A stretch of 64,000 nucleotides of DNA from Micromonospora peucetia (GTDB lineage Bacteria; Actinomycetota; Actinomycetes; Mycobacteriales; Micromonosporaceae), in assembly GCF_900091625.1 (NCBI RefSeq), contig NZ_FMIC01000002.1:2852001-2916000 (forward strand), in the 5' to 3' direction. Below the pieces are notes generated by a model. That model was not told where the DNA came from and made no database searches. It saw only the letters and a list, made by a program, of their open reading frames with translations. The position numbers were made by a program, and so were the translations under genes. This document shows, piece by piece, positions 1-9,216 of the stretch. Positions within the stretch are counted from its first letter, which is position 1. Every line of letters starts with the position of its first letter.

Positions 1-24
1 TACGCCACGCGTAAGCGCGGCTGA
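1..24 (+). CDS. rplB: 3' end of 50S ribosomal protein L2 (partial)
   Basis: The first seven codons read YATRKRG and end in TGA at 22-24. The basic tail and the position 12 nt before rpsS fit the C-terminus of L2, which precedes S19 in S10 operons. Only the tail is visible, so the call rests mainly on gene order. Confidence 0.5.
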   Translation, partial: YATRKRG

Positions 25-36
25 GGGAGATAAGAC

Positions 37-318
37 ATGCCTCGCAGCCTGAAGAAGGGCCCGTTCGTCGACGACCACCTGCTCAAGAAGGTGGAGACGC
101 AGAACGACAAGGGCTCGAAGAACGTCATCAAGACCTGGTCGCGGCGCTCGACGATCATCCCGGACATGCTGGGTCACACGATCGCCGTGCACGACGGACG
201 CAAGCACGTCCCGGTGTTCGTGACCGAGGCGATGGTCGGGCACAAGCTCGGCGAGTTCGCGCTGACCCGCACGTTCAAGGGTCACGAGAAGGACGACCGG
301 AAGAGCCGTCGGCGCTGA
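37..318 (+). CDS. rpsS: 30S ribosomal protein S19
   Basis: S19 is a small-subunit head protein that contacts S13 and the A-site finger. The 93-residue product starts [18 protein letters not shown] and contains the family core [18 protein letters not shown], at the usual length of about 93. A GGGAGAT ribosome-binding site sits 7 nt before the ATG. It follows the rplB tail and precedes rplV, the standard S10-operon order. Confidence 0.98.
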   Translation: MPRSLKKGPFVDDHLLKKVETQNDKGSKNVIKTWSRRSTIIPDMLGHTIAVHDGRKHVPVFVTEAMVGHKLGEFALTRTFKGHEKDDRKSRRR

Positions 319-358
319 CGCCGCGGGCATACGGATAGAGGAACAAGGGGTTACAGCG

Positions 359-826
359 ATGCCAGGAAAGGGCGACGCTCCGGTGCTTCCGGGCGCGCGG
401 GCGGTTGCGCGGCATGTGCGCATCTCGCCGATGAAGGCGCGCCGGGTGGTCAACCTCGTCCGCGGCCTGCCCGCGAAGGAGGCGCTCACGGTGCTGCAGT
501 TCGCGCCGCAGGCTGCGAGCGAGCAGGTGTACAAGGTGCTCGCGAGCGCGATTGCCAACGCGGAGAACAACGAGCGGCTGGACCCCGACGCGCTGCTCGT
601 CAGCGAGGCGTTCGTCGACGAGGGCCCGACCATGAAGCGGTTCCAGCCGCGGGCGCAGGGCCGGGCCTACCGGATCCGCAAGCGCACCTGCCACATCACC
701 GTCGCGGTCGAGGCGGTGGCGCCGGCCGCGCCGAAGAAGGCGGCCGCGAAGAAGGCGGCCCCGGCGAAGCAGGCGGAGCCGGCCGAGACGGCCGAGACGC
801 AGAGCAAGACGGAGGGCGCCGAGTAA
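359..826 (+). CDS. rplV: 50S ribosomal protein L22
   Basis: L22 lines the peptide exit tunnel. The fold covers about residues 15-120 ([20 protein letters not shown], and [18 protein letters not shown] near 100-117). It is 155 residues, longer than the bacterial core of about 110, because of an Ala/Lys then Glu/Thr-rich C-terminal tail with [14 protein letters not shown] repeats. Such tails are common in actinobacterial L22. Its TAA stop shares one base with the rpsC ATG, so the two are probably translationally coupled. Confidence 0.98.
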   Translation: MPGKGDAPVLPGARAVARHVRISPMKARRVVNLVRGLPAKEALTVLQFAPQAASEQVYKVLASAIANAENNERLDPDALLVSEAFVDEGPTMKRFQPRAQGRAYRIRKRTCHITVAVEAVAPAAPKKAAAKKAAPAKQAEPAETAETQSKTEGAE

Positions 827-1683
827 TGGGTCAGAAGGTTCACCCGCACGGGTTCCGGCTCGGCATCTCGACCGACTGGAAGTCCCGCTGGTTCGCGGAC
901 AAGCTCTACAAGGACTACATCGGCGAGGATGTCAAGATCCGCCGCATGATGTCCAAGGGCCTCGAGCGCGCCGGCATTTCCAAGGTCGACATCGAGCGCA
1001 CCCGGGATCGGGTCCGCGTCGACATCCACACCGCCCGGCCGGGCATCGTCATCGGCCGTAAGGGTGCGGAGGCCGACCGGATCCGCGGCGAGCTCGAGAA
1101 GCTGACCGGCAAGCAGGTCCAGCTGAACATCATCGAGGTGAAGAACCCCGAGTCGGACGCGCAGCTCGTCGCACAGGGTGTGGCCGAGCAGCTCTCCAGC
1201 CGGGTCAGCTTCCGTCGGGCGATGCGCAAGGCCATGCAGTCCGCGATGAAGAACCCGGTCTGCAAGGGCATCCGGGTTCAGGTCTCGGGTCGTCTCGGCG
1301 GTGCCGAGATGAGCCGGACCGAGTTCTACCGCGAGGGCCGGGTCCCGCTGCACACGCTTCGGGCCAACATCGAGTACGGCTTCTTCGAGGCCCGTACGAG
1401 CTTCGGCCGGATCGGCGTGAAGGTCTGGATCTACAAGGGCGACGCGGTGCCGGGTCGGGAGACTCCGGCCGAGGCTCCGTCGCGCCCGCGCCGTGACCGT
1501 GGCGACCGCCCCGAGCGGCCGCGTCGTGGCCGGTCCGGCTCGTCCGGAACGACCGCCGGCGGGACCGAGGCCGGCAGGGCCGCTGCCGCGACGACCATCG
1601 CGCAGCAGGCCGAGACGCCGAGTGGTGACGCGGTGGATCCCGCCGCCGTTGCCGCCGCGGCAGAAACGCAGCAGGAGGGCTGA
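826..1683 (+). CDS. rpsC: 30S ribosomal protein S3
   Basis: S3 sits at the mRNA entry channel. The protein starts [14 protein letters not shown]. The KH domain is near residues 40-110, with the RNA-binding loop [12 protein letters not shown] at about 73-84, and the S3 C-domain ([10 protein letters not shown]) follows. At 285 residues it exceeds the usual 210-270. The extra 75 or so residues are Pro/Arg-rich then Ala/Thr/Gln-rich and probably disordered. It overlaps the rplV stop by one base and is followed 3 nt later by rplP. Confidence 0.98.
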   Translation: MGQKVHPHGFRLGISTDWKSRWFADKLYKDYIGEDVKIRRMMSKGLERAGISKVDIERTRDRVRVDIHTARPGIVIGRKGAEADRIRGELEKLTGKQVQLNIIEVKNPESDAQLVAQGVAEQLSSRVSFRRAMRKAMQSAMKNPVCKGIRVQVSGRLGGAEMSRTEFYREGRVPLHTLRANIEYGFFEARTSFGRIGVKVWIYKGDAVPGRETPAEAPSRPRRDRGDRPERPRRGRSGSSGTTAGGTEAGRAAAATTIAQQAETPSGDAVDPAAVAAAAETQQEG

Positions 1684-1686
1684 CAG

Positions 1687-2112
1687 ATGCTGATGCCGCG
1701 CAAGCCCCCGAAGGGCTTCCGCAAGCCGCACCACCCGGACCGCAGTGGCGCGTCCAAGGGTGGTAACCGGGTGGTGTTCGGCGAGTTCGGGATCCAGGCT
1801 CTCGAGCCGGCGTACGTGACGAACCGCCAGATCGAGGCGGCGCGTATCGCTATGACCCGCCACATCAAGCGTGGTGGCAAGGTCTGGATCACGATCTTCC
1901 CGGACCAGGCCCTCACCAAGAAGCCGGCCGAGACCCGGATGGGTTCCGGTAAGGGTTCGCCCGAGTGGTGGGTCGCCAACGTCAAGCCGGGGCGGGTCCT
2001 CTTCGAGATGTCCTTCCCCAACGAGCAGATCGCGCGAGAGGCTATGCGTCGCGCAATCCACAAGCTCCCGATGAAGTGCCGCATTGTTACGCGCGAAGTG
2101 GGTGAATCCTGA
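1687..2112 (+). CDS. rplP: 50S ribosomal protein L16
   Basis: L16 binds 23S rRNA near the A site and helps position aminoacyl-tRNA. The 141-residue product carries the family signatures [18 protein letters not shown] near the N-terminus and [20 protein letters not shown] near residues 79-98. Length is typical. The start ATG lies 3 nt after the rpsC stop, and the TGA stop shares a base with the rpmC ATG. Confidence 0.98.
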   Translation: MLMPRKPPKGFRKPHHPDRSGASKGGNRVVFGEFGIQALEPAYVTNRQIEAARIAMTRHIKRGGKVWITIFPDQALTKKPAETRMGSGKGSPEWWVANVKPGRVLFEMSFPNEQIAREAMRRAIHKLPMKCRIVTREVGES

Positions 2113-2348
2113 TGGCAGCGGGCGTTAAGGCCTCCGAGCTGCGTGAGCTCTCCGAGGAGGAGCTGGTCACGAAGTTGCGCGAGGCCAAGGCGGAGCTGTT
2201 CAACCTCCGCGTGCAGGCCGCGACCGGCCAGCTGGACAACAACCGGCGGCTGCAGGTCATCCGTCGGGAGATCGCCCGGATCTACACGATCATGCGTGAG
2301 CGCGAGCTGGGTCTCTCGGCCGCGCCGACTGAGGTGACTGCATCATGA
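2112..2348 (+). CDS. rpmC: 50S ribosomal protein L29
   Basis: L29 is a small two-helix protein at the peptide-exit rim that contacts trigger factor and SRP. The 78-residue product has the family pattern [20 protein letters not shown] followed by [19 protein letters not shown] and a C-terminal helix. It overlaps rplP by one base and rpsQ by ATGA, indicating coupled translation. Confidence 0.97.
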   Translation: MAAGVKASELRELSEEELVTKLREAKAELFNLRVQAATGQLDNNRRLQVIRREIARIYTIMRERELGLSAAPTEVTAS

Positions 2349-2620
2349 GCGAGAACACCACCGCCGCCGCGCGGGCCCGCCGTAAGGTGCGTGAGGGCCT
2401 CGTGGTCAGCGACAAGATGGAAAAGACCGTCGTGGTCGAGGTCGAGGACCGGGTCAAGCATGCGCTGTACGGCAAGATCATGCGCCGTACCCGCAAGTTG
2501 AAGGTGCACGACGAGCAGAACGCCGCCGGCATCGGCGACCGGGTCATGATCATGGAGACCCGGCCGCTTTCCGCCACGAAGCGTTGGCGGATCGTGGAGA
2601 TCCTGGAAAAGGCCAAGTAG
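2345..2620 (+). CDS. rpsQ: 30S ribosomal protein S17
   Basis: S17 is a primary 16S-binding protein with an OB fold. The 91-residue product contains [18 protein letters not shown] and [19 protein letters not shown], both diagnostic. A short Ala-rich N-terminal extension precedes the fold. It ends the S10-type run; a 97-nt spacer with a hairpin separates it from rplN. Confidence 0.97.
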   Translation: MSENTTAAARARRKVREGLVVSDKMEKTVVVEVEDRVKHALYGKIMRRTRKLKVHDEQNAAGIGDRVMIMETRPLSATKRWRIVEILEKAK

Positions 2621-2668
2621 CGAAGGCTCGAGCTCGCCCGGCGTCAGTCGGGCGCGGGTTCCGCCAGG

Positions 2669-2693
2669 CTCCGGCCGCTGTGCGTGGCCGGAG
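2669..2693 (+). other. Hairpin between rpsQ and rplN
   Basis: CTCCGGCC at 2669-2676 pairs with GGCCGGAG at 2686-2693 around a 9-nt loop. It lies in the 97-nt gap at the S10/spc boundary. There is no T-run, so it may be a processing or attenuation site rather than a full terminator. Role is inferred. Confidence 0.4.
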
Positions 2694-2717
2694 AACCGGC
2701 AGACATAGGAGATAGAC

Positions 2718-3086
2718 GTGATTCAGCAGGAGTCGCGACTGCGCGTCGCCGACAACACGGGTGCCCGGGAGATCCTGTGCATCCGGGTTCTCGGTGGCTC
2801 CGGTCGGCGCTACGCGAGCATCGGCGACGTCATCGTGGCCACCGTCAAGGACGCGATCCCGGGTGCCGGTGTGAAGAAGGGCGACGTCATCAAGGCTGTC
2901 GTCGTTCGCACCGCCAAGGAGAGGCGGCGGCCGGACGGTTCGTACATCCGCTTCGACGAGAACGCCGCCGTCATCATCAAGGACGGCGGGGACCCGCGCG
3001 GTACCCGTATCTTCGGCCCGGTGGGTCGGGAGCTGCGGGACAAGCGGTTCATGAAGATCATCTCTCTCGCGCCGGAGGTGTTGTGA
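2718..3086 (+). CDS. rplN: 50S ribosomal protein L14
   Basis: L14 contacts 16S rRNA at bridges B5 and B8. The 122-residue product begins [19 protein letters not shown] and contains [19 protein letters not shown] and [13 protein letters not shown], the full family pattern at the usual length. GTG start with a GGAGAT site upstream. It opens the spc run and overlaps rplX by GTGA. Confidence 0.98.
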   Translation: MIQQESRLRVADNTGAREILCIRVLGGSGRRYASIGDVIVATVKDAIPGAGVKKGDVIKAVVVRTAKERRRPDGSYIRFDENAAVIIKDGGDPRGTRIFGPVGRELRDKRFMKIISLAPEVL

Positions 3087-3403
3087 CCGTGAAGGTCAAG
3101 AAGGGCGACACGGTCGTCGTCATCGCCGGCAAGGACAAGGGTGCCAAGGGCAAGGTCATCGTGGCCTACCCGCGGCAGGACAAGGTCCTGGTCGAGGGCG
3201 TGAACCGGGTCAAGAAGCACACCCGTATCAGCACCACCCAGCGTGGCGCCAAGACCGGTGGCATCGTCACCCAGGAGGCCCCGATCCACGTCTCGAACGT
3301 GCAGGTCCTGGACTCCGACGGCAAGCCGACCCGGGTCGGTTACCGGATCGACGACAACGGCCAGAAGGTCCGCATCGCGCGTAGCACCGGTAAGGACCTG
3401 TGA
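3083..3403 (+). CDS. rplX: 50S ribosomal protein L24
   Basis: L24 is an early assembly initiator that binds the 5' end of 23S rRNA through a KOW motif. Reading from the GTG at 3083 gives 106 residues starting [20 protein letters not shown], the KOW motif, followed by [12 protein letters not shown]. This start overlaps the rplN stop (GTGA) and has GGAGG just upstream. A longer in-frame reading from 2684 would run antisense-like through rplN and is rejected. Confidence 0.96.
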   Translation: MTVKVKKGDTVVVIAGKDKGAKGKVIVAYPRQDKVLVEGVNRVKKHTRISTTQRGAKTGGIVTQEAPIHVSNVQVLDSDGKPTRVGYRIDDNGQKVRIARSTGKDL

Positions 3404-3972
3404 TGACCACGGCTACCGAAGCCAAGACCATGCCGCGCCTCAAGGAGCGGTACCGCAACGAGATCGTGGCCCAGCTGCAGGAGCAGCACAGCTTCGGCAA
3501 CCCCATGCAGGTGCCGCGGCTGGTCAAGATCGTCGTCAACATGGGTGTCGGCGAGGCAGCCCGGGACGCCAAGCTGATCGACGGCGCCGTCCGGGACCTG
3601 GCCACCATCACCGGCCAGAAGCCGCAGGTGCGGCGGGCGACCAAGTCCATCGCGCAGTTCAAGCTCCGCGAGGGCATGCCGATCGGCGCGAAGGTGACCC
3701 TCCGCGGCGACCGGATGTGGGAGTTCCTGGACCGGCTGCTGTCGATCGCGCTGCCGCGTATCCGCGACTTCCGCGGCCTGGACGGGCGCAAGCTCGACGG
3801 GCACGGCAACTACACGTTCGGTCTGACCGAGCAGTCGGTGTTCCACGAGATCGACCAGGACAGGATCGATCGGCAGCGGGGCATGGACATCACGGTGGTC
3901 ACGACCGCCACGACCGACGACGAGGGCCGGGCGCTGCTCAAGTTCCTGGGCTTCCCGTTCAAGGAGAACTGA
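3403..3972 (+). CDS. rplE: 50S ribosomal protein L5
   Basis: L5 binds 5S rRNA in the central protuberance. The protein contains [28 protein letters not shown] and [19 protein letters not shown], diagnostic of L5. The ATG at 3403 shares a base with the rplX stop and gives 189 residues. A GTG one codon earlier (3400) is an equally legal start. The C-terminus FLGFPFKEN is intact. Confidence 0.97.
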   Translation: MTTATEAKTMPRLKERYRNEIVAQLQEQHSFGNPMQVPRLVKIVVNMGVGEAARDAKLIDGAVRDLATITGQKPQVRRATKSIAQFKLREGMPIGAKVTLRGDRMWEFLDRLLSIALPRIRDFRGLDGRKLDGHGNYTFGLTEQSVFHEIDQDRIDRQRGMDITVVTTATTDDEGRALLKFLGFPFKEN

Positions 3973-3973
3973 G

Positions 3974-4159
3974 ATGGCCAAGAAGGCGCTGATCATCAAG
4001 GCGGCCGCGAAGCCGAAGTTCTCGGTTCGCGCGTACACCCGCTGCCAGCGGTGCGGGCGTCCCAAGGCGGTCTACCGCAAGTTCGGTCTCTGCCGGGTCT
4101 GCATCCGGGAGATGGCCCACCGCGGTGAGCTGCCGGGCGTGTCCAAGGCTTCCTGGTAA
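3974..4159 (+). CDS. rpsN: 30S ribosomal protein S14, type Z (zinc-binding)
   Basis: S14 is a small-subunit head protein. This 61-residue form is the short zinc-ribbon type (often called rpsZ), with C24/C27 in CQRC and C40/C43 in CRVC forming the metal site. It starts 2 nt after the rplE stop. Actinobacteria often also carry a zinc-free S14 elsewhere, induced under zinc limitation; that copy is not in this window. Confidence 0.97.
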   Translation: MAKKALIIKAAAKPKFSVRAYTRCQRCGRPKAVYRKFGLCRVCIREMAHRGELPGVSKASW

Positions 4160-4169
4160 GGGCAACCGC

Positions 4170-4248
4170 GTCCCGGCCGCCGGGCCGGGACCCCTTGCAC
4201 CGATCACGTATTGCTCTTCGCCGTAGGCCCGGGGCGTCAAGCCCCGGG
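4170..4248 (+). other. Two GC-rich hairpins between rpsN and rpsH
   Basis: GTCCCGGCC at 4170-4178 pairs with GGCCGGGAC at 4183-4191. CCCGGGGC at 4228-4235 pairs with GCCCCGGG at 4241-4248 around GTCAA. Together they fill most of the 118-nt spacer. They may mark mRNA processing or a regulatory site inside the spc operon. Function is not shown by the sequence. Confidence 0.45.
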
Positions 4249-4277
4249 AACCCCGGCGAGAAAGGCTGACGAAATCC

Positions 4278-4685
4278 ATGACGATGACCGACCCGATCGC
4301 AGACATGCTCACGCGTCTGCGTAACGCCAACCAGGCGTACCACGATCAGGTGACGATGCCCTACTCGAAGATCAAGGCGAACATCGCCGAGGTCCTCAAG
4401 GCCGAGGGCTACATCGCCACCTGGTCGGTCGAGGAGCCCGAGGAGGGCGCCGTCGGCAAGCGACTGGTCGTCGAGCTGAAGTACGGCCAGAACCGGGAGC
4501 GGAGCCTGGCCGGCATCAAGCGCGTGTCCAAGCCCGGTCTGCGGGTTTACGCCAAGTCGGACGGGCTCCCGCGGGTGCTCGGCGGGCTGGGCGTGGCGAT
4601 CATTTCGACGTCCCAGGGGCTGCTCACCGACCGGCAGGCCCGCAAGCGGAGCGTTGGCGGGGAAGTCCTCGCCTTCGTCTGGTAA
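4278..4685 (+). CDS. rpsH: 30S ribosomal protein S8
   Basis: S8 is a primary 16S-binding protein and the spc autoregulator in E. coli. The 135-residue product begins [17 protein letters not shown] and ends with the conserved block [21 protein letters not shown] second ATG lies at 4284. The spacer of 118 nt upstream is unusually long for this operon and holds two hairpins. Confidence 0.97.
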   Translation: MTMTDPIADMLTRLRNANQAYHDQVTMPYSKIKANIAEVLKAEGYIATWSVEEPEEGAVGKRLVVELKYGQNRERSLAGIKRVSKPGLRVYAKSDGLPRVLGGLGVAIISTSQGLLTDRQARKRSVGGEVLAFVW

Positions 4686-4701
4686 CGGGAGACAGGTAGA
4701 A

Positions 4702-5244
4702 ATGTCGCGTATTGGACGTAAGTCGATCCCGGTGCCAGCCGGCGTCGACATCACGATCGACGGGCAGACCGTCAAGGTCAAGGGCCCGAAGGGCGAGCTC
4801 TCGCACACCCTGGCCGAGCCGATCACGGTCGACCGGGCCGAGGACGGGCAGCTGAACGTCAACCGCCCGAACGACGAGCGCAAGGCCAAGGAACTGCACG
4901 GCCTCAGCCGTACCCTGGTCGCCAACATGATCGTCGGCGTCACCGAGGGCTACCGCAAGAGCCTGGAGATCGCCGGCACCGGTTACCGCGTGACCGCCAA
5001 GGGCAAGGACCTGGAGTTCGCGCTCGGGTTCTCGCACCCGGTGTTCGTGCCGGCGCCGGACGGCATCACCTTCACGGTGGAGAAGCCGACGGTGTTCCAC
5101 GTGGCCGGCATCGACAAGCAGCTTGTCGGTGAGGTCGCCGCCAACATCCGGAAGATCCGCCCGCCGGAGCCCTACAAGGGCAAGGGCGTGAAGTACCAGG
5201 GCGAGGTCATCCGCCGCAAGGCTGGAAAGGCAGGTAAGAAGTGA
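4702..5244 (+). CDS. rplF: 50S ribosomal protein L6
   Basis: L6 lies near the factor-binding site. From the ATG at 4702 the product is 180 residues, the usual length, and begins [17 protein letters not shown]. The C-terminal motif [19 protein letters not shown] is present. An in-frame upstream ATG at 4654 would add 16 residues overlapping rpsH and lacks family support. The stop overlaps the rplR GTG (GTGA). Confidence 0.98.
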   Translation: MSRIGRKSIPVPAGVDITIDGQTVKVKGPKGELSHTLAEPITVDRAEDGQLNVNRPNDERKAKELHGLSRTLVANMIVGVTEGYRKSLEIAGTGYRVTAKGKDLEFALGFSHPVFVPAPDGITFTVEKPTVFHVAGIDKQLVGEVAANIRKIRPPEPYKGKGVKYQGEVIRRKAGKAGKK

Positions 5245-5630
5245 GCGCCACGCTGCTCAAGCGCCGCCGCGGCGTTGCCGCCAAGCGTGCCGTCGGGCGT
5301 GCGCGCCGGCACTTCCGGGTCCGCAAGAACGTCAGCGGCACCGCCGAGCGGCCCCGCCTCGTGGTCACCCGCTCCCTGCGGCACATCGTCGCCCAGATCG
5401 TGGACGACACCAAGGGTCACACCCTGGCGTCGGCCTCGACCCTGGACGCCACGCTGCGGGGCACGGAGGGCGCCAAGAGCGCCCTGGCCGGCAAGGTCGG
5501 CACCCTGCTCGCCGAGCGGGCCAAGGCCGCCGGTGTGTCCAAGGTCGTCTTCGACCGTGGTGGCAACCGGTACGCGGGGCGGGTCGCCGCGCTTGCCGAT
5601 GCCGCCCGCGAAGCCGGGCTCGAGTTCTAG
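5241..5630 (+). CDS. rplR: 50S ribosomal protein L18
   Basis: L18 binds 5S rRNA together with L5. The 129-residue product has [29 protein letters not shown] and [20 protein letters not shown], the complete family pattern. The GTG start overlaps the rplF stop. A 33-nt gap with an AGAGAGAAGGAAGG site separates it from rpsE. Confidence 0.97.
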   Translation: MSATLLKRRRGVAAKRAVGRARRHFRVRKNVSGTAERPRLVVTRSLRHIVAQIVDDTKGHTLASASTLDATLRGTEGAKSALAGKVGTLLAERAKAAGVSKVVFDRGGNRYAGRVAALADAAREAGLEF

Positions 5631-5663
5631 AAACCCCGTCACGAGAGAGAAGGAAGGCTGCTG

Positions 5664-6278
5664 ATGCCAGGTCAACAGCGCCGTGGCGGCGGGTCCGGTG
5701 GCAACGAGGGTGGTCGCCGCGACAACCGCCGTGAGGGCGGCCGTGGAAACGCGCCCGTCGAGAAGACCCCGCACCTTGAGCGGGTCGTCGCGATCAACCG
5801 CGTCGCCAAGGTCGTGAAGGGTGGTCGTCGCTTCAGCTTCACCGCCCTCGTGATCGTGGGCGACGGCGACGGCACCGTCGGTGTGGGCTATGGAAAGGCC
5901 AAGGAGGTGCCCGCGGCGATCGCCAAGGGTGTCGAGGAGGCCAAGAAGCACTTCTTCAAGGTGCCGCGGATCGCCTCCTCCATCCCGCACCCGGTGACGG
6001 GTGAGGCGGCGGCCGGTGTGGTGCTGCTCAAGCCGGCTTCCGCCGGTACGGGTGTCATCGCCGGTGGTCCGGTGCGTGCCGTGCTGGAGTGCGCGGGTAT
6101 CCACGACGTGCTCTCCAAGAGCCTCGGTTCGTCGAACCCGATCAACATCGTGCACGCCACCGTGGCGGCGCTGAAGGGGCTCGAGTCCCCCGAGGCCGTC
6201 GCCGCCCGCCGTGGCCTGCCGGTCGAGGACGTCGCGCCGGCCGCCATGCTGGCGTCGCGGGCGGGGGTGGCATCCTGA
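5664..6278 (+). CDS. rpsE: 30S ribosomal protein S5
   Basis: S5 affects decoding fidelity and mRNA helicase activity. The 204-residue protein has a Gly/Arg-rich N-terminal arm (about residues 1-30), the dsRNA-binding-like N-domain ([20 protein letters not shown]) and the C-domain ([35 protein letters not shown]). The arm is longer than in E. coli S5 (about 167 residues). The TGA stop shares a base with rpmD. Confidence 0.98.
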   Translation: MPGQQRRGGGSGGNEGGRRDNRREGGRGNAPVEKTPHLERVVAINRVAKVVKGGRRFSFTALVIVGDGDGTVGVGYGKAKEVPAAIAKGVEEAKKHFFKVPRIASSIPHPVTGEAAAGVVLLKPASAGTGVIAGGPVRAVLECAGIHDVLSKSLGSSNPINIVHATVAALKGLESPEAVAARRGLPVEDVAPAAMLASRAGVAS

Positions 6279-6460
6279 TGGCTCGCCTGAAGGTCACCCA
6301 GGTCCGGTCCGGGATCGGGACCAAGCAGAACCAGCGTGACTCGCTGCGTTCGCTCGGTCTCAAGCGGATCAACGACGTGGTGGTCAAGGAGGACCGTCCG
6401 GAGATCCGCGGCATGATCTTCACGGTCAACCACCTCGTGAAGGTCGAGGAGGTCGAGTAA
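6278..6460 (+). CDS. rpmD: 50S ribosomal protein L30
   Basis: The 60-residue product starts [20 protein letters not shown] and contains [14 protein letters not shown], the L30 pattern at full length. The ATG overlaps the rpsE stop by one base, and its TAA overlaps the rplO ATG, placing it in a tightly coupled rpsE-rpmD-rplO trio. Confidence 0.97.
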   Translation: MARLKVTQVRSGIGTKQNQRDSLRSLGLKRINDVVVKEDRPEIRGMIFTVNHLVKVEEVE

Positions 6461-6903
6461 TGACGATCAAGGTTCACCACCTGCGCCCGGCGCCCGGTGC
6501 CAAGACCGCGAAGACCCGTGTGGGTCGCGGTGAGGGCTCCAAGGGCAAGACCGCCGGTCGCGGTACCAAGGGCTCCAAGGCCCGCAAGAACATCTCGGCG
6601 GCGTTCGAGGGTGGGCAGATGCCCATCCACATGCGCCTGCCGAAGATGAAGGGCTTCAAGAACAAGTTCAAGGTGGTCTTCCAGGTGGTCAACCTGGACC
6701 GGCTCGCCGAGCTGTTCCCGAACGGTGGTCAGGTCGGTCCGCTGGAGCTGGTCGAGTCCGGCGCGGTCCGCAAGGGTCACCCGGTCAAGGTCCTCGGCAC
6801 CGGGGACCTCGGCGGGATCACCCTCCAGGTGTCGGCGCACGCGTTCAGCGCGTCGGCCAAGGAGAAGATCGCCGCCGCCGGTGGCTCCGTCACCGAGCTG
6901 TAA
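6460..6903 (+). CDS. rplO: 50S ribosomal protein L15
   Basis: L15 is a late-assembly protein with a long Gly/Lys-rich N-terminal extension that threads into 23S rRNA. The 147-residue product has [30 protein letters not shown] and [20 protein letters not shown], followed by the globular C-domain. A strong hairpin follows 14 nt after its stop. Confidence 0.98.
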   Translation: MTIKVHHLRPAPGAKTAKTRVGRGEGSKGKTAGRGTKGSKARKNISAAFEGGQMPIHMRLPKMKGFKNKFKVVFQVVNLDRLAELFPNGGQVGPLELVESGAVRKGHPVKVLGTGDLGGITLQVSAHAFSASAKEKIAAAGGSVTEL

Positions 6904-6916
6904 GGGCTGTACTACC

Positions 6917-6958
6917 CATGGCGCCCGCTCAGTTGTCTGCAACTGGGCGGGCGCCATG
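6917..6958 (+). terminator. Hairpin terminator after rplO
   Basis: CATGGCGCCCGC at 6917-6928 pairs with GCGGGCGCCATG at 6947-6958. CAGTTG/CAACTG (6930-6935, 6940-6945) continue the stem to a 4-nt loop TCTG. The stem is 18 pairs plus one wobble. It separates the spc ribosomal genes from secY, which then needs its own promoter in the 180-nt spacer. There is no T-run, as often in GC-rich actinobacteria. Confidence 0.7.
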
Positions 6959-7139
6959 GTCTGCCTGGCATGTGTGCGCCGGGTAACATCGGATTCGGTT
7001 TATGTAGCCGGGCACATCTGCCCGGACCGGGATCGGACTGTTAGAGTCCCTTCCCAGCCACGGATATCGGGCGCTCGCCCGGCACCCACCCCGAACCGCC
7101 AGGGATCACCGGCGGCCCGCCTCGCGCAGGAGGAAGAAG

Positions 7140-8468
7140 TTGCTGTCCGCCTTTCTCAGTGCGTTCCGTACGCCTGACCTGCGCAAGAAGCTGCTGTTCA
7201 CAGTAGGCATCATTGCGGTCTACCGGCTTGGGGCAACGCTGCCCAGCCCGGGCGTCTCGTACGGCAACGTCCAGAAGTGCCTTGACACCCTGCAGGACGG
7301 CTCCACAGGGGTCCTGAACCTGCTCAACCTCTTCTCCGGCGGAGCGCTGCTGCAGCTCTCGGTCTTCGCGCTGGGCATCATGCCCTACATCACCGCGTCG
7401 ATCATCCTGCAGCTGCTGACCGTGGTGATTCCCCGGCTGGAGCAGCTCCGCAAGGAGGGCCAGTCCGGCCAGGCGAAGATCACCCAGTACACCCGCTACC
7501 TGACCCTGGGCCTGGGTGTCCTCCAGGCGTCGGCGTTCGTGGCGCTGGCCCGCTCCGGGCAGCTCTTCAACAACCAGTGCGACCAGTTCCCGATCATCCC
7601 CGTGGGGACCGGGATCCCGGACTGGATGACGCTGTCCCTCCTCGTCATGACGATGACCGCCGGCACGGGTGTGGTGATGTGGCTCGGCGAGCTGATCACC
7701 GACCGGGGCGTCGGCAACGGCATGTCGGTCCTGATCTTCACCTCGATCGCCGCCCGGCTCCCCAGCGAGGGCTGGCAGATCAAGCAGACCGGTGGCTGGG
7801 GCAAGTTCCTGCTCGTCATCGCGCTGGTCCTGGTGGTCATCACTGCGGTCACCTTCATCGAGCAGGCGCAGCGCCGGATCCCGGTGCAGTACGCCAAGCG
7901 CATGATCGGCCGGCGGATGTACGGCGGCACCTCGACCTACATCCCGCTGAAGGTCAACCAGGCGGGTGTCATCCCGGTCATCTTCGGCTCGTCGCTGCTC
8001 TACCTGCCCCAGTTGGCGCTGCAGTTCTTCGACCAGAACGACCCGGGCAAGACCCAGGCGTGGATCCAGAACAACCTGGTCGACCCGACCAGCCCGATCT
8101 ACATCGTGGTCTACTTCCTGCTGATCATCTTCTTCACGTACTTCTACGTCTCGATCACGTTCAACCCGACCGAGGTCGCGGACAACATGAAGAAGTACGG
8201 CGGCTTCGTGCCGGGCATCCGCCCCGGCAAGCCGACCGCCGACTACCTCGACTTCATCCTCAGCCGGATCACCCTGCCGGGCGCCCTCTACCTGGGCATC
8301 ATCTCGATCCTGCCGAACTTCTTCTTCATCTGGCTGGACAAGCAGCAGTACCTGAACTTCCCGTTCGGCGGCACCGCTGTCCTGATCATGGTTGGCGTCG
8401 GTCTGGAGACCACCAAGCAGATCGAAAGCCAACTGATGCAGCGGAACTACGAAGGGTTCCTGCGGTAG
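7140..8468 (+). CDS. secY: Preprotein translocase subunit SecY
   Basis: SecY is the channel of the SecYEG translocon. The 442-residue protein starts MLSAFLSAFRTPDLRKKLLF and shows about ten hydrophobic helices. Signature segments include LNLFSGGALLQLSVFALGIM and GIRPGKPTADYLD before the late helices. The start is TTG at 7140, chosen because AGGAGGAAG precedes it at good spacing and no ATG/GTG gives the conserved N-terminus. The stop touches the adk ATG. Confidence 0.97.
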   Translation: MLSAFLSAFRTPDLRKKLLFTVGIIAVYRLGATLPSPGVSYGNVQKCLDTLQDGSTGVLNLLNLFSGGALLQLSVFALGIMPYITASIILQLLTVVIPRLEQLRKEGQSGQAKITQYTRYLTLGLGVLQASAFVALARSGQLFNNQCDQFPIIPVGTGIPDWMTLSLLVMTMTAGTGVVMWLGELITDRGVGNGMSVLIFTSIAARLPSEGWQIKQTGGWGKFLLVIALVLVVITAVTFIEQAQRRIPVQYAKRMIGRRMYGGTSTYIPLKVNQAGVIPVIFGSSLLYLPQLALQFFDQNDPGKTQAWIQNNLVDPTSPIYIVVYFLLIIFFTYFYVSITFNPTEVADNMKKYGGFVPGIRPGKPTADYLDFILSRITLPGALYLGIISILPNFFFIWLDKQQYLNFPFGGTAVLIMVGVGLETTKQIESQLMQRNYEGFLR

Positions 8469-9122
8469 ATGAGACTCGTTCTGGTTGGCCCGCCGGGCGC
8501 GGGCAAGGGCACGCAGGCCGAGTTCATCGCCGCGCACCTCTCGGTCCCGAAGATCTCGACCGGCGACATCTTCCGGTCGAACGTCTCGCAGGGCACCCCG
8601 CTGGGCGTCGAGGCGAAGCGCTACATGGACGCCGGTGAGCTGGTGCCCGACGAGGTCACCATCAACATGGTGCGGGACCGGCTCGCCGAGCCGGACGCCT
8701 CCGAGGGCTTCCTGCTCGACGGCTTCCCACGCACCACGCCGCAGGCCGCCGCGCTCGACAAGCTCCTGGCCGACCTGGGCACCGCGCTGGACCTGGTGCT
8801 TGAGTTGGTCGTCGACGACGACGAGGTGATCCGGCGGCTCTCCGGTCGGCGTACCTGCCGGGGCTGCGGCAAGATCTGGCACGTCGAGTTCGACGCCACC
8901 TCCCGCGAGGGCATCTGCGACCGGTGCGGCGCCGAACTGTTCCAGCGCGACGACGACAAGCCGGAGACCATCGCCACCCGCCTGCGGGAGTACGCGGACA
9001 AAACCGCGCCGCTGGTCGACTACTACGGCGCCCAGGGCAAGCTGGTGGGCATCGACGCCACCGGCCCGGTGGAGGACGTCACCGTCCGCGCCATCGACGC
9101 CCTGCGGTCGTACGGCGGCTGA
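8469..9122 (+). CDS. adk: Adenylate kinase (zinc-binding lid)
   Basis: Catalyses ATP + AMP to 2 ADP in the cytoplasm. The P-loop [15 protein letters not shown] is at about residues 7-21, and [12 protein letters not shown] marks the NMP-binding region. C130, C133, C150 and C153 in the lid form a Cys4 zinc site, giving the long bacterial form of 217 residues. The gene starts immediately after the secY stop (TAGATG), so it is co-transcribed with secY. Confidence 0.97.
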   Translation: MRLVLVGPPGAGKGTQAEFIAAHLSVPKISTGDIFRSNVSQGTPLGVEAKRYMDAGELVPDEVTINMVRDRLAEPDASEGFLLDGFPRTTPQAAALDKLLADLGTALDLVLELVVDDDEVIRRLSGRRTCRGCGKIWHVEFDATSREGICDRCGAELFQRDDDKPETIATRLREYADKTAPLVDYYGAQGKLVGIDATGPVEDVTVRAIDALRSYGG

Positions 9123-9145
9123 CGTCCCGCCGGGTTCCCGGCGGA

Positions 9146-9151
9146 TAGAGT
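9146..9151 (+). promoter_or_regulatory. Possible -10 element for map
   Basis: TAGAGT at 9146-9151 matches the actinobacterial TANNNT -10 pattern and lies 65 nt before the map start. It suggests that map can be transcribed apart from secY-adk. No convincing -35 is seen. Confidence 0.35.
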
Positions 9152-9216
9152 GCGAAGAGCGGGGTACGTCCGACGTGCCCTGCTCTTCGGCTTCGGCAAC
9201 GAAAGGTATCGGCTCC

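Noticed and set aside
3083..3086. Frameshift between rplN and rplX
   Set aside because: The overlap is an ordinary GTGA coupling. Both proteins are full length.
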